This document shows, one piece after another, positions 56,790-64,000 of a DNA stretch of 64,000 bases. The stretch is taken from the NCBI RefSeq assembly GCF_019710745.1, contig NZ_JAHKJW010000021.1, positions 1 to 64,000 of the forward strand, written 5' to 3'. Within the stretch, counting starts at the first letter, position 1, and every line of letters starts with the position of its first letter. The notes under the pieces are model-generated. The model did not search any database. It saw nothing but the letters and a program-made list of their open reading frames with translations, and was not told the origin of the DNA. The position numbers were made by a program, and so were the translations under genes. The DNA is from Streptomyces beigongshangae. GTDB lineage: Bacteria > Actinomycetota > Actinomycetes > Streptomycetales > Streptomycetaceae.

Positions 56790-58103
56790 ATGGGCAAGGC
56801 CCGAAGGAAGTTGCGTACGAAGGCCGTGGCCGCCGTATCGGTCGTGTCGGCTCTCGGTCTGGTCGTGGGCTGCGGAGGCAGCGACGACGGGGGGACCGGC
56901 GGGGGGAAGAAGGACGGCAAGACCACCATCACCATGGGGCTCTTCGGTGTCATGGGCTTCAAGGAGACCGGGCTGCTCGACAAGTACATGGAGGAGAACC
57001 CGGACATCGTCATCAAGGCGGACGTCGCGGGCGACGAGCAGACGTACTACACCGCCCTGCAGACCCACCTGGCCGCCGGCAGCGGGCTCAAGGACATCCA
57101 GGGCATAGAGATCGGCCGGGCCAAGGAGCTGTCCGACACCCAGAAGGACAAGTTCGTCGACCTGGCCGGCGCGGCCGGGACGGACCACTTCCTCCCCTGG
57201 AAGCAGAGTCAGGTCACCACCGGGGACAAGAAGGTCATCGGCCTCGGGACCGACATCGGCCCGATGGCGGTCTGCTACCGCAAGGACCTGTTCGAGAAGG
57301 CCGGTCTGCCCACCGACCGCGAGGAGGTCGCCGAGCTGTGGGAGGGCGACTGGTCGAAGTACGTCGCCGCGGGCAAGGAGTTCAAGAAGAAGTCCAAGGG
57401 CGACGAGGTCGCCTTCATGGACAGCTCCAGCGGCCTGTTCAACGCCATGATCTACGGCAACTCCCAGCAGTTCTACGACAAGCAGGGCAAGCTCGTCTAC
57501 GGGAGCAACCCCGTCGTGAAGGACGCCTGGAAGCTGGCCTCCGAGGCCGCCACGTCCGACCTGACCGCCAAGCTCCGCCAGTTCCAGCCCGGCTGGGACC
57601 CCGGTCTGGCCAACAGCACCTTCGCCACCACCGTCTGCCCGGCGTGGATGCTCGCGCACATCAGCGAGAAGGCCGGGCCGAAGAACAAGGGCAAGTGGGA
57701 CGTGGCCAAGGCCCCCAAGGGCGCCAACTGGGGCGGATCGTTCCTCGGCGTGATGGAGAAGAGTCCCGTCAAGAAGGAGGCGCAGGAGCTCGTCGCCTGG
57801 CTCACCGCGCCCGAGCAGCAGGCGTTCCTCTTCAAGAAGATCGGCAACTTCCCCTCGTCGCAGACCGCGCTGGAGAAGCCCGAGGTGGTGGACGCCAAGT
57901 CCGACTACTTCAGCGGCGCACCCATCGGCCAGATCTTCGGAGCCGCGGCCAAGGAGATCCCCGACGAGCAGGTGCTCGGCCGTAAGGACGGCACCATCAA
58001 GGACATCTTCTCGCAGGGCCTGACCCTCATCGAGGCGCAGAACAAGAGCCCGGAGGAAGCGTGGGAGACCACGGACAAGCGTATCGAGAAGGCCGCCGGC
58101 TGA
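56790..58103 (+). CDS. ABC sugar transporter substrate-binding lipoprotein (CebE-like)
   Basis: A 437-residue family-1 solute-binding protein. The signal ends in a lipobox (ALGLVVGCGGS). The mature protein has GLLDKYMEENPDIVIKADVAGDEQTYYTALQTHLAAGSGLKDIQGIEI, GTDIGPMAVCYRKDLFEKAGLP and a C-terminal segment typical of cellobiose/oligosaccharide binders. ATG 56790 has AGGAGGA 5 bases upstream. It is first in a rightward operon with two permeases and a beta-glucosidase, behind the LacI operators. Beta-gluco-oligosaccharides are the likely ligand. Confidence 0.9.
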   Translation: MGKARRKLRTKAVAAVSVVSALGLVVGCGGSDDGGTGGGKKDGKTTITMGLFGVMGFKETGLLDKYMEENPDIVIKADVAGDEQTYYTALQTHLAAGSGLKDIQGIEIGRAKELSDTQKDKFVDLAGAAGTDHFLPWKQSQVTTGDKKVIGLGTDIGPMAVCYRKDLFEKAGLPTDREEVAELWEGDWSKYVAAGKEFKKKSKGDEVAFMDSSSGLFNAMIYGNSQQFYDKQGKLVYGSNPVVKDAWKLASEAATSDLTAKLRQFQPGWDPGLANSTFATTVCPAWMLAHISEKAGPKNKGKWDVAKAPKGANWGGSFLGVMEKSPVKKEAQELVAWLTAPEQQAFLFKKIGNFPSSQTALEKPEVVDAKSDYFSGAPIGQIFGAAAKEIPDEQVLGRKDGTIKDIFSQGLTLIEAQNKSPEEAWETTDKRIEKAAG

Positions 58104-58213
58104 CCTCGGGCAACCGTCGCCCACCTCCGCAGCAGCCCGGCGCCCCACGCGCGGCCCGTGTGGGCCGCCGGGCCCTGCCCGCCCCTCCCATCCTCCAGGA
58201 AGGATGCCTTCCG

Positions 58214-59209
58214 GTGGCCATCTCCACCTCGACACCCCCGGACGGTGCGCCCGGCACCGCTCCGTCGGACGGCACCGGCACCGGCACGGAGCGCGAGCGC
58301 CGCAGCACACTGCTGCACCGCCTCGACGTGCGCGGCGCCCCGTACGCCTTCGTCGCCCCCTTCTTCATCGTCTTCGCCGCCTTCAGCTTCTACCCGCTGA
58401 TCTACACCTCGTGGATCTCCCTGCACCGCGTCGAGCTGTCGACCCTGAACCTCATGGAGTGGGTCGGCTTCGACAACTACACGGCCCTGTGGGACGACGA
58501 CCGCTTCTGGAACGCGCTGCTGAACACGTTCACCATCGGCGTCCTGTCGACCGTGCCGCAGCTGCTGATGGCCCTCGGGCTGGCACACCTGCTCAACTAC
58601 CGGCTGCGCGGCTCCACGTTCTTCCGCGTCGCCGCCCTGACACCCTACGCCACGTCGGTGGGCGCCGCGGCCCTCGTGTTCACGATGCTCTTCGAACGCG
58701 ACTTCGGCATGATCAACTGGATGCTGAGCCTGGTCGGCGTCGACAACATCGACTGGGAGAACAACAAGTGGGCCGCGCAGACGGCCATCTCGACGATCGT
58801 CATCTGGCGCTGGACCGGCTACAACGCACTGCTCTACCTCGCGGCCATGCAGGCGATCCCGCGCGACCGCTACGAGGCCGCGGCCATCGACGGCGCCTCG
58901 CGGTGGCAGCAGTTCCTCAAGGTCACCGTCCCGGGCATCCGCTCCACCATCGTGTTCACCATCGTCCTGTCCACGATCGGTGCCACCCAGCTCTTCGGTG
59001 AACCCCTGATCTTCGGCCAGGGCCCGAACGGCATCACCGGCGGAGCGGACAACCAGTACCAGACGCTGGGGCTGCTGCTGTACGAGGAGGGCTGGAAGAA
59101 CTACCAGATGGGCCGGGCCGCGACCGTCGCCTGGGCCATGTTCCTGCTGCTCATCGTCGTGTTCGTCGTCCAACGAATCGTCAGGCGCGTCCTCGCGCGC
59201 AGGGCCTGA
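58214..59209 (+). CDS. ABC sugar transporter permease (CebF/MalF type)
   Basis: A 331-residue six-helix permease (YAFVAPFFIVFAAFSFYPLIYTSW first helix) with EAA loop IPRDRYEAAAIDGASRWQQFLKVTVPGIR. The N-terminal 35 residues are a Ser/Thr/Gly cytoplasmic tail. GTG 58214 is taken with AGGAAGGA about 10 bases upstream; an ATG at 58204 is out of frame. It lies 110 bases after the binding-protein gene. As with the other importer here, no ATPase gene is present, so a shared MsiK-type ATPase is expected. Confidence 0.9.
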   Translation: MAISTSTPPDGAPGTAPSDGTGTGTERERRSTLLHRLDVRGAPYAFVAPFFIVFAAFSFYPLIYTSWISLHRVELSTLNLMEWVGFDNYTALWDDDRFWNALLNTFTIGVLSTVPQLLMALGLAHLLNYRLRGSTFFRVAALTPYATSVGAAALVFTMLFERDFGMINWMLSLVGVDNIDWENNKWAAQTAISTIVIWRWTGYNALLYLAAMQAIPRDRYEAAAIDGASRWQQFLKVTVPGIRSTIVFTIVLSTIGATQLFGEPLIFGQGPNGITGGADNQYQTLGLLLYEEGWKNYQMGRAATVAWAMFLLLIVVFVVQRIVRRVLARRA

Positions 59210-59222
59210 CCGGGAGATCCCC

Positions 59223-60164
59223 ATGACCACAGACAGCATCCCGGTCCGGACCGGGGACGCCCGTCCCGAGACCGCGCGCGAGGTACGCAAGAGCCCTCCG
59301 CCCGGCAAACGGAACCGGCAGCTGTTCCGGCACCCCGGTGCCGGACGCCAGCACCACGCGGGTCCCGTCGCCTACATCCTGCTGGGGATCGCGGCGCTGT
59401 TCTCGCTCTTCCCGCTGTACTGGACGATGGTGGCGGCGTCGACCGACAACACGCGCGTCACCCAGACGCCCCCGCCGTTCCTGCCCGGACCCCACCTCCT
59501 GGAGAACCTCGGCAAGGCATGGCAGGACGCCGCGCTGGGCAAGGCCATGCTCAACAGCCTGATCGTGGCCGGCGTGATCGCCCTGTCCACGGTGCTGTTC
59601 GCCACCCTCGCCGGCTTCGCCTTCGCCAAACTGCGCTTCAAGGGCCGCAACGTCCTGCTCATGCTGGTGATCGGCACGATGATGGTGCCGCCCCAGCTCG
59701 GCGTCGTACCGCTGTTCATGATGATGACGGAGCTGGGCTGGGGCCAGAAGCTGCCCGCCGTCATCTTCCCCACGCTGGTCAGCGCCGTCGGGGTGTTCTT
59801 CATGCGGCAGTACCTGTCCGAGGCACTGCCCGACGAACTCGTCGAGGCCGGGCGGGTGGACGGTGCGCACTCCCTGCGCATCTTCTGGAGCATCGTGCTG
59901 CCCATCGCCCGGCCCCCCATGGCCGTCCTGTTCATGATCACGTTCGTGCACGCCTGGAACGACTTCTTCTGGCCGTTCATCGTGCTCGACATGACCAACC
60001 CGACGGTCCCCGTCGCGCTCACCCAGCTCAGCGCGGGATACGTGCGCGACCAGTCGCTCATCATGGCGGGCGCCCTGCTCGGCACGCTGCCCCTGCTCGC
60101 CCTGTTCGTGGTCTTCGGCCGCCAGATCGTCGGCGGGATCATGCAGGGCGCCGTCAAGGGATGA
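59223..60164 (+). CDS. ABC sugar transporter permease (CebG/MalG type)
   Basis: A 313-residue six-helix permease; helix one is VAYILLGIAALFSLFPLYWTMVAA and the EAA loop is LPDELVEAGRVDGAHSLRIFWSIVLPIARP. ATG 59223 has GGGAG upstream, 13 bases after the previous stop. It completes the importer with the CebF-like partner. Confidence 0.9.
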   Translation: MTTDSIPVRTGDARPETAREVRKSPPPGKRNRQLFRHPGAGRQHHAGPVAYILLGIAALFSLFPLYWTMVAASTDNTRVTQTPPPFLPGPHLLENLGKAWQDAALGKAMLNSLIVAGVIALSTVLFATLAGFAFAKLRFKGRNVLLMLVIGTMMVPPQLGVVPLFMMMTELGWGQKLPAVIFPTLVSAVGVFFMRQYLSEALPDELVEAGRVDGAHSLRIFWSIVLPIARPPMAVLFMITFVHAWNDFFWPFIVLDMTNPTVPVALTQLSAGYVRDQSLIMAGALLGTLPLLALFVVFGRQIVGGIMQGAVKG

Positions 60165-60276
60165 GTGCCCCGCCGGTCCCCCCTTCCCGCGGCCCGCCGG
60201 CCTCCCTTCCCGCGGCCCGCCGTCCGCGCCGAGCCGCTCCGCCCCTCCCGCCCGCAGTACATCTGGAAGGACTCAC

Positions 60277-61734
60277 GTGACCACCGCTACCCGACGTGTC
60301 GCGCCCGCCCCGGAGAACACCATCCCCGTCCGGTTCCCGCAGGGATTCACCTGGGGCACGGCGACCGCCGCGTACCAGATCGAGGGCGCCGCCACCGCGG
60401 ACGGCCGCACCCCCTCGATCTGGGACACCTACTCGCACACACCCGGCAGGGTGCGCAACGGCGACACCGGCGACGTGGCCACCGACCACTACCACCGCTG
60501 GCGCGAGGACGTCGCGATCATGGCCGACCTCGGCGTGAGCGCGTACCGGTTCTCCCTGTCGTGGCCGCGGGTGCAGCCGACCGGCCGCGGCCCGGCCGTC
60601 CAGAAGGGGCTCGACTTCTACCGGGCCCTGACCGACGCCCTGCTGGAGAAGGGCATCGAGCCGGTCGTCACGCTCTACCACTGGGACCTGCCGCAGCACC
60701 TGGAGGACGCGGGCGGCTGGCCCGAGCGCGTCACCGCCGACCGGTTCGCCGACTACGCCACCCTCGCGGCCCGGGCGCTGGGGGACCGGGTGAGCACCTG
60801 GATCACCCTCAACGAGCCCTGGTGCAGCGCCTTCCTCGGATACGGCTCCGGGGTGCACGCCCCCGGGCGCACCGAACCGGTCGCGGCCCTGCGCGCGGCA
60901 CACCACCTCAACCTCGCGCACGGGAAGGCCGTCCAGGCCCTGCGCGCCGAACTGCCCTCCCGCGCCCAGGCGTCCGTCACGCTGAACATCCACCACGTCC
61001 GCGCGCTGACCGAGGCCGCCGAGGACCTGGACGCGGCCCGCCGGATCGACGCGCTGGCCAACCGCGTCTTCACCGGCCCGATGCTGGAGGGCCGGTACCC
61101 GCAGGACCTCCTCCAGGACACGGCCGGCCTCACCGACTGGTCCTTCGTGCAGGACGGCGACCTCGCCACGATCCACCAGCCGCTGGACTTCCTGGGCGTC
61201 AACTACTACACGCCCACCGTCGTCTCGGCCGCCACCGACGGGGCCGGCCACGGCTCCGACGGCCACGGGGCCAGCGAGCACAGCCCCTGGCCGGGCGCCG
61301 ACCGGGTCGCCTTCCACCGTCCCCCGGGCTCCACCACCGCGATGGGCTGGGCGGTCGACCCGAGCGGTCTGTACGACCTGCTGATGCGGCTCAAGGCGGA
61401 CTTCCCGGCGATGCCGCTGATGATCACCGAGAACGGGGCGGCGTTCGACGACTACGTCAACCCGGAGGGCGAGGTGACCGACCCCGACCGCATCGCCTAC
61501 CTCCACGGGCACCTGGCGGCCGTGCAGCGGGCGATCCTGGCCGGCGCGGACGTGCGCGGCTACTTCCTGTGGTCCCTGCTGGACAACTTCGAGTGGGGCT
61601 ACGGCTACAGCAAGCGCTTCGGCGCCGTGTACGTCGACTACCCGACCGGCAAGCGCATCCCCAAGGCCAGCGCCCGGTGGTACGCCGACGTGGCCCGCAC
61701 CGGCACGCTGCCGGACGGCGGCGCGAACCGGTGA
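60277..61734 (+). CDS. GH1 beta-glucosidase (BglC-like)
   Basis: A 485-residue GH1 enzyme without a signal peptide. The start motif is FPQGFTWGTATAAYQIEGA, acid/base Glu is in TLNEPWCS and nucleophile Glu in MITENGAAFDD; FSLSWPRVQPTG and the C-terminal SLLDNFEWGYGYSKRFG are also present. GTG 60277 has GGAAGGA upstream. It is the last gene of the LacI-controlled operon and probably cleaves imported cellobiose-like sugars to glucose in the cytoplasm. Confidence 0.93.
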   Translation: MTTATRRVAPAPENTIPVRFPQGFTWGTATAAYQIEGAATADGRTPSIWDTYSHTPGRVRNGDTGDVATDHYHRWREDVAIMADLGVSAYRFSLSWPRVQPTGRGPAVQKGLDFYRALTDALLEKGIEPVVTLYHWDLPQHLEDAGGWPERVTADRFADYATLAARALGDRVSTWITLNEPWCSAFLGYGSGVHAPGRTEPVAALRAAHHLNLAHGKAVQALRAELPSRAQASVTLNIHHVRALTEAAEDLDAARRIDALANRVFTGPMLEGRYPQDLLQDTAGLTDWSFVQDGDLATIHQPLDFLGVNYYTPTVVSAATDGAGHGSDGHGASEHSPWPGADRVAFHRPPGSTTAMGWAVDPSGLYDLLMRLKADFPAMPLMITENGAAFDDYVNPEGEVTDPDRIAYLHGHLAAVQRAILAGADVRGYFLWSLLDNFEWGYGYSKRFGAVYVDYPTGKRIPKASARWYADVARTGTLPDGGANR

Positions 61735-61822
61735 GCCCGGCCCGGTCCGGCAGGTCGTGGGCGCACACACCCGCGACCGGCCGACCGGGGTCCGCTCCCG
61801 GAGGCTGCCCCACCGGGGCTTC

Positions 61823-62383
61823 CTACCGGGTCCGCAGGCCGTCGACGATGACGCCGAGCATGCGCCGGCCGCGGTCCGGGCACACGGGCCCGTCGTCCGC
61901 CCGCCACAGGGACGACCCCAGGCGCAGGATCTCGTCGGCTCCGGCGTCCGGCCGCACCTGCCCCGCCTCCTTCCCCGCTTCGAGCAGCAGGTCCAGCGCG
62001 GCGACGAGCGGCGGATGGTGCCGCCCCGCACGCGTGGCGGCGTCCACGGCCAGGGACACCGCACCACGGCCGTGACCGTCGTGAGCGTCCAAGGTCAGCC
62101 GCTCGAACCAGAGGCGGAGCGCCTCCAGGGGGCCGTACGCGTCCAGCAGGCGCGGCGCGGCGGCGACGAGCACCTCCAGCTCGTCCCGGTAGACGGCCAG
62201 CAGCAGGGCCTCGCGGTGGGGGAAGTGGCGGTACATCGTGCCCTGGCCGACGCAGGCCGCCTTCGCCACCGCCTGGAGGGTCGCGGAGGGGTCGTCGGCG
62301 AAGACCGCACGCGCGGTCCCGACGATGCGGGCGCGGTTCTCCCGGGCGTCCGAGCGCGGGGCGCGCCGAGGGGGTCGGATCAT
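61823..62383 (-). CDS. TetR-family regulator
   Basis: A 186-residue TetR protein: HTH ARENRARIVGTARAVFADDPSATLQAVAKAACVGQGTMYRHFPHREALLLAVYRDEL, followed by a ligand domain typical of the TetR_C set that includes SCO-type drug-responsive regulators. ATG 62383 has GGAAGG upstream; the frame continues upstream without a better start. It converges on the beta-glucosidase gene and is divergent from another TetR gene. No target is evident nearby. Confidence 0.87.
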   Translation of the reverse strand: MIRPPRRAPRSDARENRARIVGTARAVFADDPSATLQAVAKAACVGQGTMYRHFPHREALLLAVYRDELEVLVAAAPRLLDAYGPLEALRLWFERLTLDAHDGHGRGAVSLAVDAATRAGRHHPPLVAALDLLLEAGKEAGQVRPDAGADEILRLGSSLWRADDGPVCPDRGRRMLGVIVDGLRTR

Positions 62384-62512
62384 GCGACGCCTTCCGTTCC
62401 GGTCCACGGCATGCCTGCCGCGCGCACGCTTCCCGCGCGCATGTCGCCGCGGCGCGGTCCGGGACACGGGCGGGTGCCCGCGACCGTCCGTCGGCGCCGC
62501 CATTCTTATCTT

Positions 62513-62532
62513 CTTGTTGGCTGGATGACAAG
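62513..62532. promoter_or_regulatory. Inverted repeat in the TetR-TetR divergent region
   Basis: CTTGT and ACAAG arms are 10 bases apart, just upstream of the rightward TetR ATG (62553). The region TTGTTGG...GATGACAAGTTTGTTGT is AT-rich for this genome and probably includes that promoter. Confidence 0.45.
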
Positions 62533-62552
62533 TTTGTTGTAGGGTCCGTGCC

Positions 62553-63155
62553 ATGACCACCGCCCGCCGCACCCAGAAGCAGCGCCGTGAAGAGGCCGAG
62601 GCCGCGCTGCTGCACGCCGCCGCCGAACTGGTCGACGAGCAGGGGGTGGGGGCACTGACGCTGGCGCGCGTGGGTGAGCGGGCCGGTTACAGCCGCGGGA
62701 TCGTGACCCACTACTTCGGGTCGAAGCAGGCACTGGTCGAACACCTGGCGCGCTCGGCCCAGGCCGGATTCGTCCCCGGCCTGGAGGGCCTGCCGCCCGG
62801 CCTCGACCGGCTGCTGCGACTGATCGACGGCTACATCGGGGAACTGGGCCGCATGGGCGTGCTGAACAGGGTCTTCCTCAAGCTGTGGACCGAGTCCGCG
62901 TCCGCGCCGGACCTGGCCCCCGTCTTCCGTGAGCGCGACGAGGCGTTCCTCGCGGACCTGGAGGAGGATCTCGCCGCCGGTATCGCCGAGGGCGCGATCC
63001 GCGCCGACGTGGCGTCCGGCCCGACCGCGCTCGCGGTCGTCGCGCAGCTCCGGGGCATCGGTATGCAGCGGCTGGTCGATCCCGGACGCGTCGACACGGA
63101 GCTGCTGCGGGCCCACGTCACGGGACACTGGCGCCGGGCGCTGACGCGCGCCTGA
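62553..63155 (+). CDS. TetR-family regulator
   Basis: A 200-residue TetR protein: HTH AEAALLHAAAELVDEQGVGALTLARVGERAGYSRGIVTHYFGSKQALVEHLARSAQ; the C-terminal domain is helical and unassigned. The ATG at 62553 lies 21 bases after the inverted repeat and lacks a clear ribosome site, so the message may be leaderless. It is divergent from the other TetR gene. A 240-bp gap follows before the antiporter gene, with only a weak GAGCCC/GGGCTC hairpin. Confidence 0.87.
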   Translation: MTTARRTQKQRREEAEAALLHAAAELVDEQGVGALTLARVGERAGYSRGIVTHYFGSKQALVEHLARSAQAGFVPGLEGLPPGLDRLLRLIDGYIGELGRMGVLNRVFLKLWTESASAPDLAPVFRERDEAFLADLEEDLAAGIAEGAIRADVASGPTALAVVAQLRGIGMQRLVDPGRVDTELLRAHVTGHWRRALTRA

Positions 63156-63396
63156 GCCCCTGTACCGCTGAGCTGCCGGGCTCCTGGGTCGCTCATCAAC
63201 CCGTTCATGGGCTCATGCCACCCGATGCGTGTGATGTCGGCATCGCATTGCCCTACCGCCTACGGGGTACGCGGGCCGGGGGCATGATCGCTGCCGCCAC
63301 CTGCGGACAGGTGACCGTACGGCGGTGCCGGGCCCCGGTTCCGCGCGGCGCGCGCGGAGCCGCTCGGTGGCGTGGTGGAAGGACGGGCACAGAGCA

Positions 63397-64000
63397 GTGA
63401 CGATGGCCGATGGACTGTTCGCATGCATAGGGGTGGGCGCGCTCGGCGCGGCGGTGCTGCCGCGGCTGGTGGCGGGGCGGCCGCTCTCGCTGCCCCTGGT
63501 GTTCCTGGTGGGCGGCATCGCCGTGTACCTGCTGCCCCTGCCTCTGCCCGAGATCGATCCGGTGGACGACCGGCTGCTGACGGAGCACATCACCGAGATC
63601 GGTGTGCTCATCGCGTTGATGGGGGCCGGGCTGGCGCTCAACCGGCCGGTCGGCCGACGGCGCTGGGGCACGACCTGGCGGCTGCTGGGCGTGACGATGC
63701 CGCTGACCGTCGTGGTCACTGCCCTCGTGGCGTGGTGGCTGCTGGACTGGCCGCCGGCCGCCGCCCTGCTGCTGGCCGCCGTGCTGGCCCCGACCGATCC
63801 GGTGCTCGCCTCGGAGGTGCGGGTGGGCGAGCCGACCGAGGACGAGGACGACGAGGACGAGGTGCGCTTCGCCCTCACCAGCGAGGCGGGCCTCAACGAC
63901 GGGCTCGCCTTTCCCCTGACGTACGCGGCGGTGGCACTGGCCGCCGCCGCGGGCAGTGGCTGGTCGACGGACTGGGTCGGCACCTGGGTGCTGGAGGACG
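63397..64000 (+). CDS. Sodium/proton antiporter (CPA1/NhaP-like), 5' part
   Basis: The frame opens at GTG 63397 (or ATG 63403) and runs off the window. The first 200 residues have at least four hydrophobic helices. VLAPTDPVLASEVRVGEPTEDEDDEDEVRF and LTSEAGLNDGLAFPLTY match the conserved CPA1 antiporter cores, with the essential Asp of the TDP motif and Asn-Asp of GLNDG. GGAAGGA lies about 13 bases upstream of the GTG. It would exchange Na+ or K+ for H+ at the membrane. Confidence 0.85.
   Translation, partial: MTMADGLFACIGVGALGAAVLPRLVAGRPLSLPLVFLVGGIAVYLLPLPLPEIDPVDDRLLTEHITEIGVLIALMGAGLALNRPVGRRRWGTTWRLLGVTMPLTVVVTALVAWWLLDWPPAAALLLAAVLAPTDPVLASEVRVGEPTEDEDDEDEVRFALTSEAGLNDGLAFPLTYAAVALAAAAGSGWSTDWVGTWVLED

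Noticed and set aside
58204..59001. An ATG-started 265-codon frame near the CebF-like permease start
   Set aside because: Out of frame with the permease; its protein is Arg-rich without membrane segments. The GTG at 58214 is the real start.
1..64000. CRISPR arrays, tRNA/rRNA genes, complete insertion sequences, replication origins
   Set aside because: None could be recognised by reading; the tandem repeats present lack CRISPR spacer structure. A tRNAscan or ISfinder search would be needed for certainty.

Overview
The window reads as a chromosomal segment of a Streptomyces or close relative. It is very GC-rich with strong third-position G/C bias. It has GTG and TTG starts with AGGAG-type ribosome sites, GTGA/ATGA gene overlaps, Sec and lipoprotein signals, several LacI-controlled sugar operons and many SpoIIE/STAS/RsbW partner-switching proteins. 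The carbohydrate, regulatory and decayed genes suggest accessory DNA, such as a chromosome arm, rather than a core housekeeping region.

Layout. 1-6.1 kb: the 3' end of a large LuxR-type regulator converges on an iron-siderophore ABC operon (two permeases, ATPase, lipoprotein) read leftward behind a DmdR/IdeR-type iron box. 6.2-9.3 kb: the C-terminal relic of an acetate-type sodium symporter, then a divergent MarR/MFS efflux pair. 9.9-14.7 kb: a partner-switching island with a STAS protein, an RsbW-like kinase, a MarR regulator, a second STAS protein, a cobalamin-binding protein carrying the CarH light-sensor cap motif, and a PAS-GAF-SpoIIE phosphatase; the last three overlap translationally. 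15-25 kb: an alpha-glucan locus with a large secreted GH87-type alpha-1,3-glucanase, a MalR-like LacI repressor, an ABC sugar importer and a GH13 alpha-glucosidase. 25.1-25.6 kb: two truncated genes meet tail to tail at a rearrangement scar. 25.7-31.8 kb: an ECF41-type sigma factor, an NDH-2-like flavoprotein behind a perfect CRP-type site, a secreted M4 metalloprotease, a rhodanese and a MarR regulator.

31.9-40.1 kb: an unrecognised protein, then a small KAS III / ACP / alpha-beta hydrolase operon facing an isocitrate-lyase/PEP-mutase family gene, a GH16-like protein and a secreted GH2-AbfB glycosidase. 40.4-45.6 kb: an HTH-receiver fusion divergent from a CHASE3 histidine kinase and a receiver-SpoIIE phosphatase, a convergent overlapping STAS gene and a lipoprotein. 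46.4-49.9 kb: a frameshifted Rieske oxygenase relic, a small secreted protein and an RsbQ/RsbP-like pair. 50.4-55.4 kb: an MMPL transporter, then a divergent SDR/XRE-type regulator pair. 55.5-61.7 kb: a CebR-like LacI repressor, an ABC sugar importer and a GH1 beta-glucosidase. 61.8-64 kb: divergent TetR genes and the start of a sodium/proton antiporter.

Two themes recur. One is stress signalling by phosphatase, antagonist and kinase, with possible inputs from light or B12, redox state, a small molecule (RsbQ) and two-component phosphorylation. The other is scavenging of alpha- and beta-glucans. The most unusual items are the cobalamin-SpoIIE-STAS operon, short tandem repeats clustering at gene 3' ends, the KAS III mini-cluster, and a Rieske gene broken by an exact 16-bp duplication.
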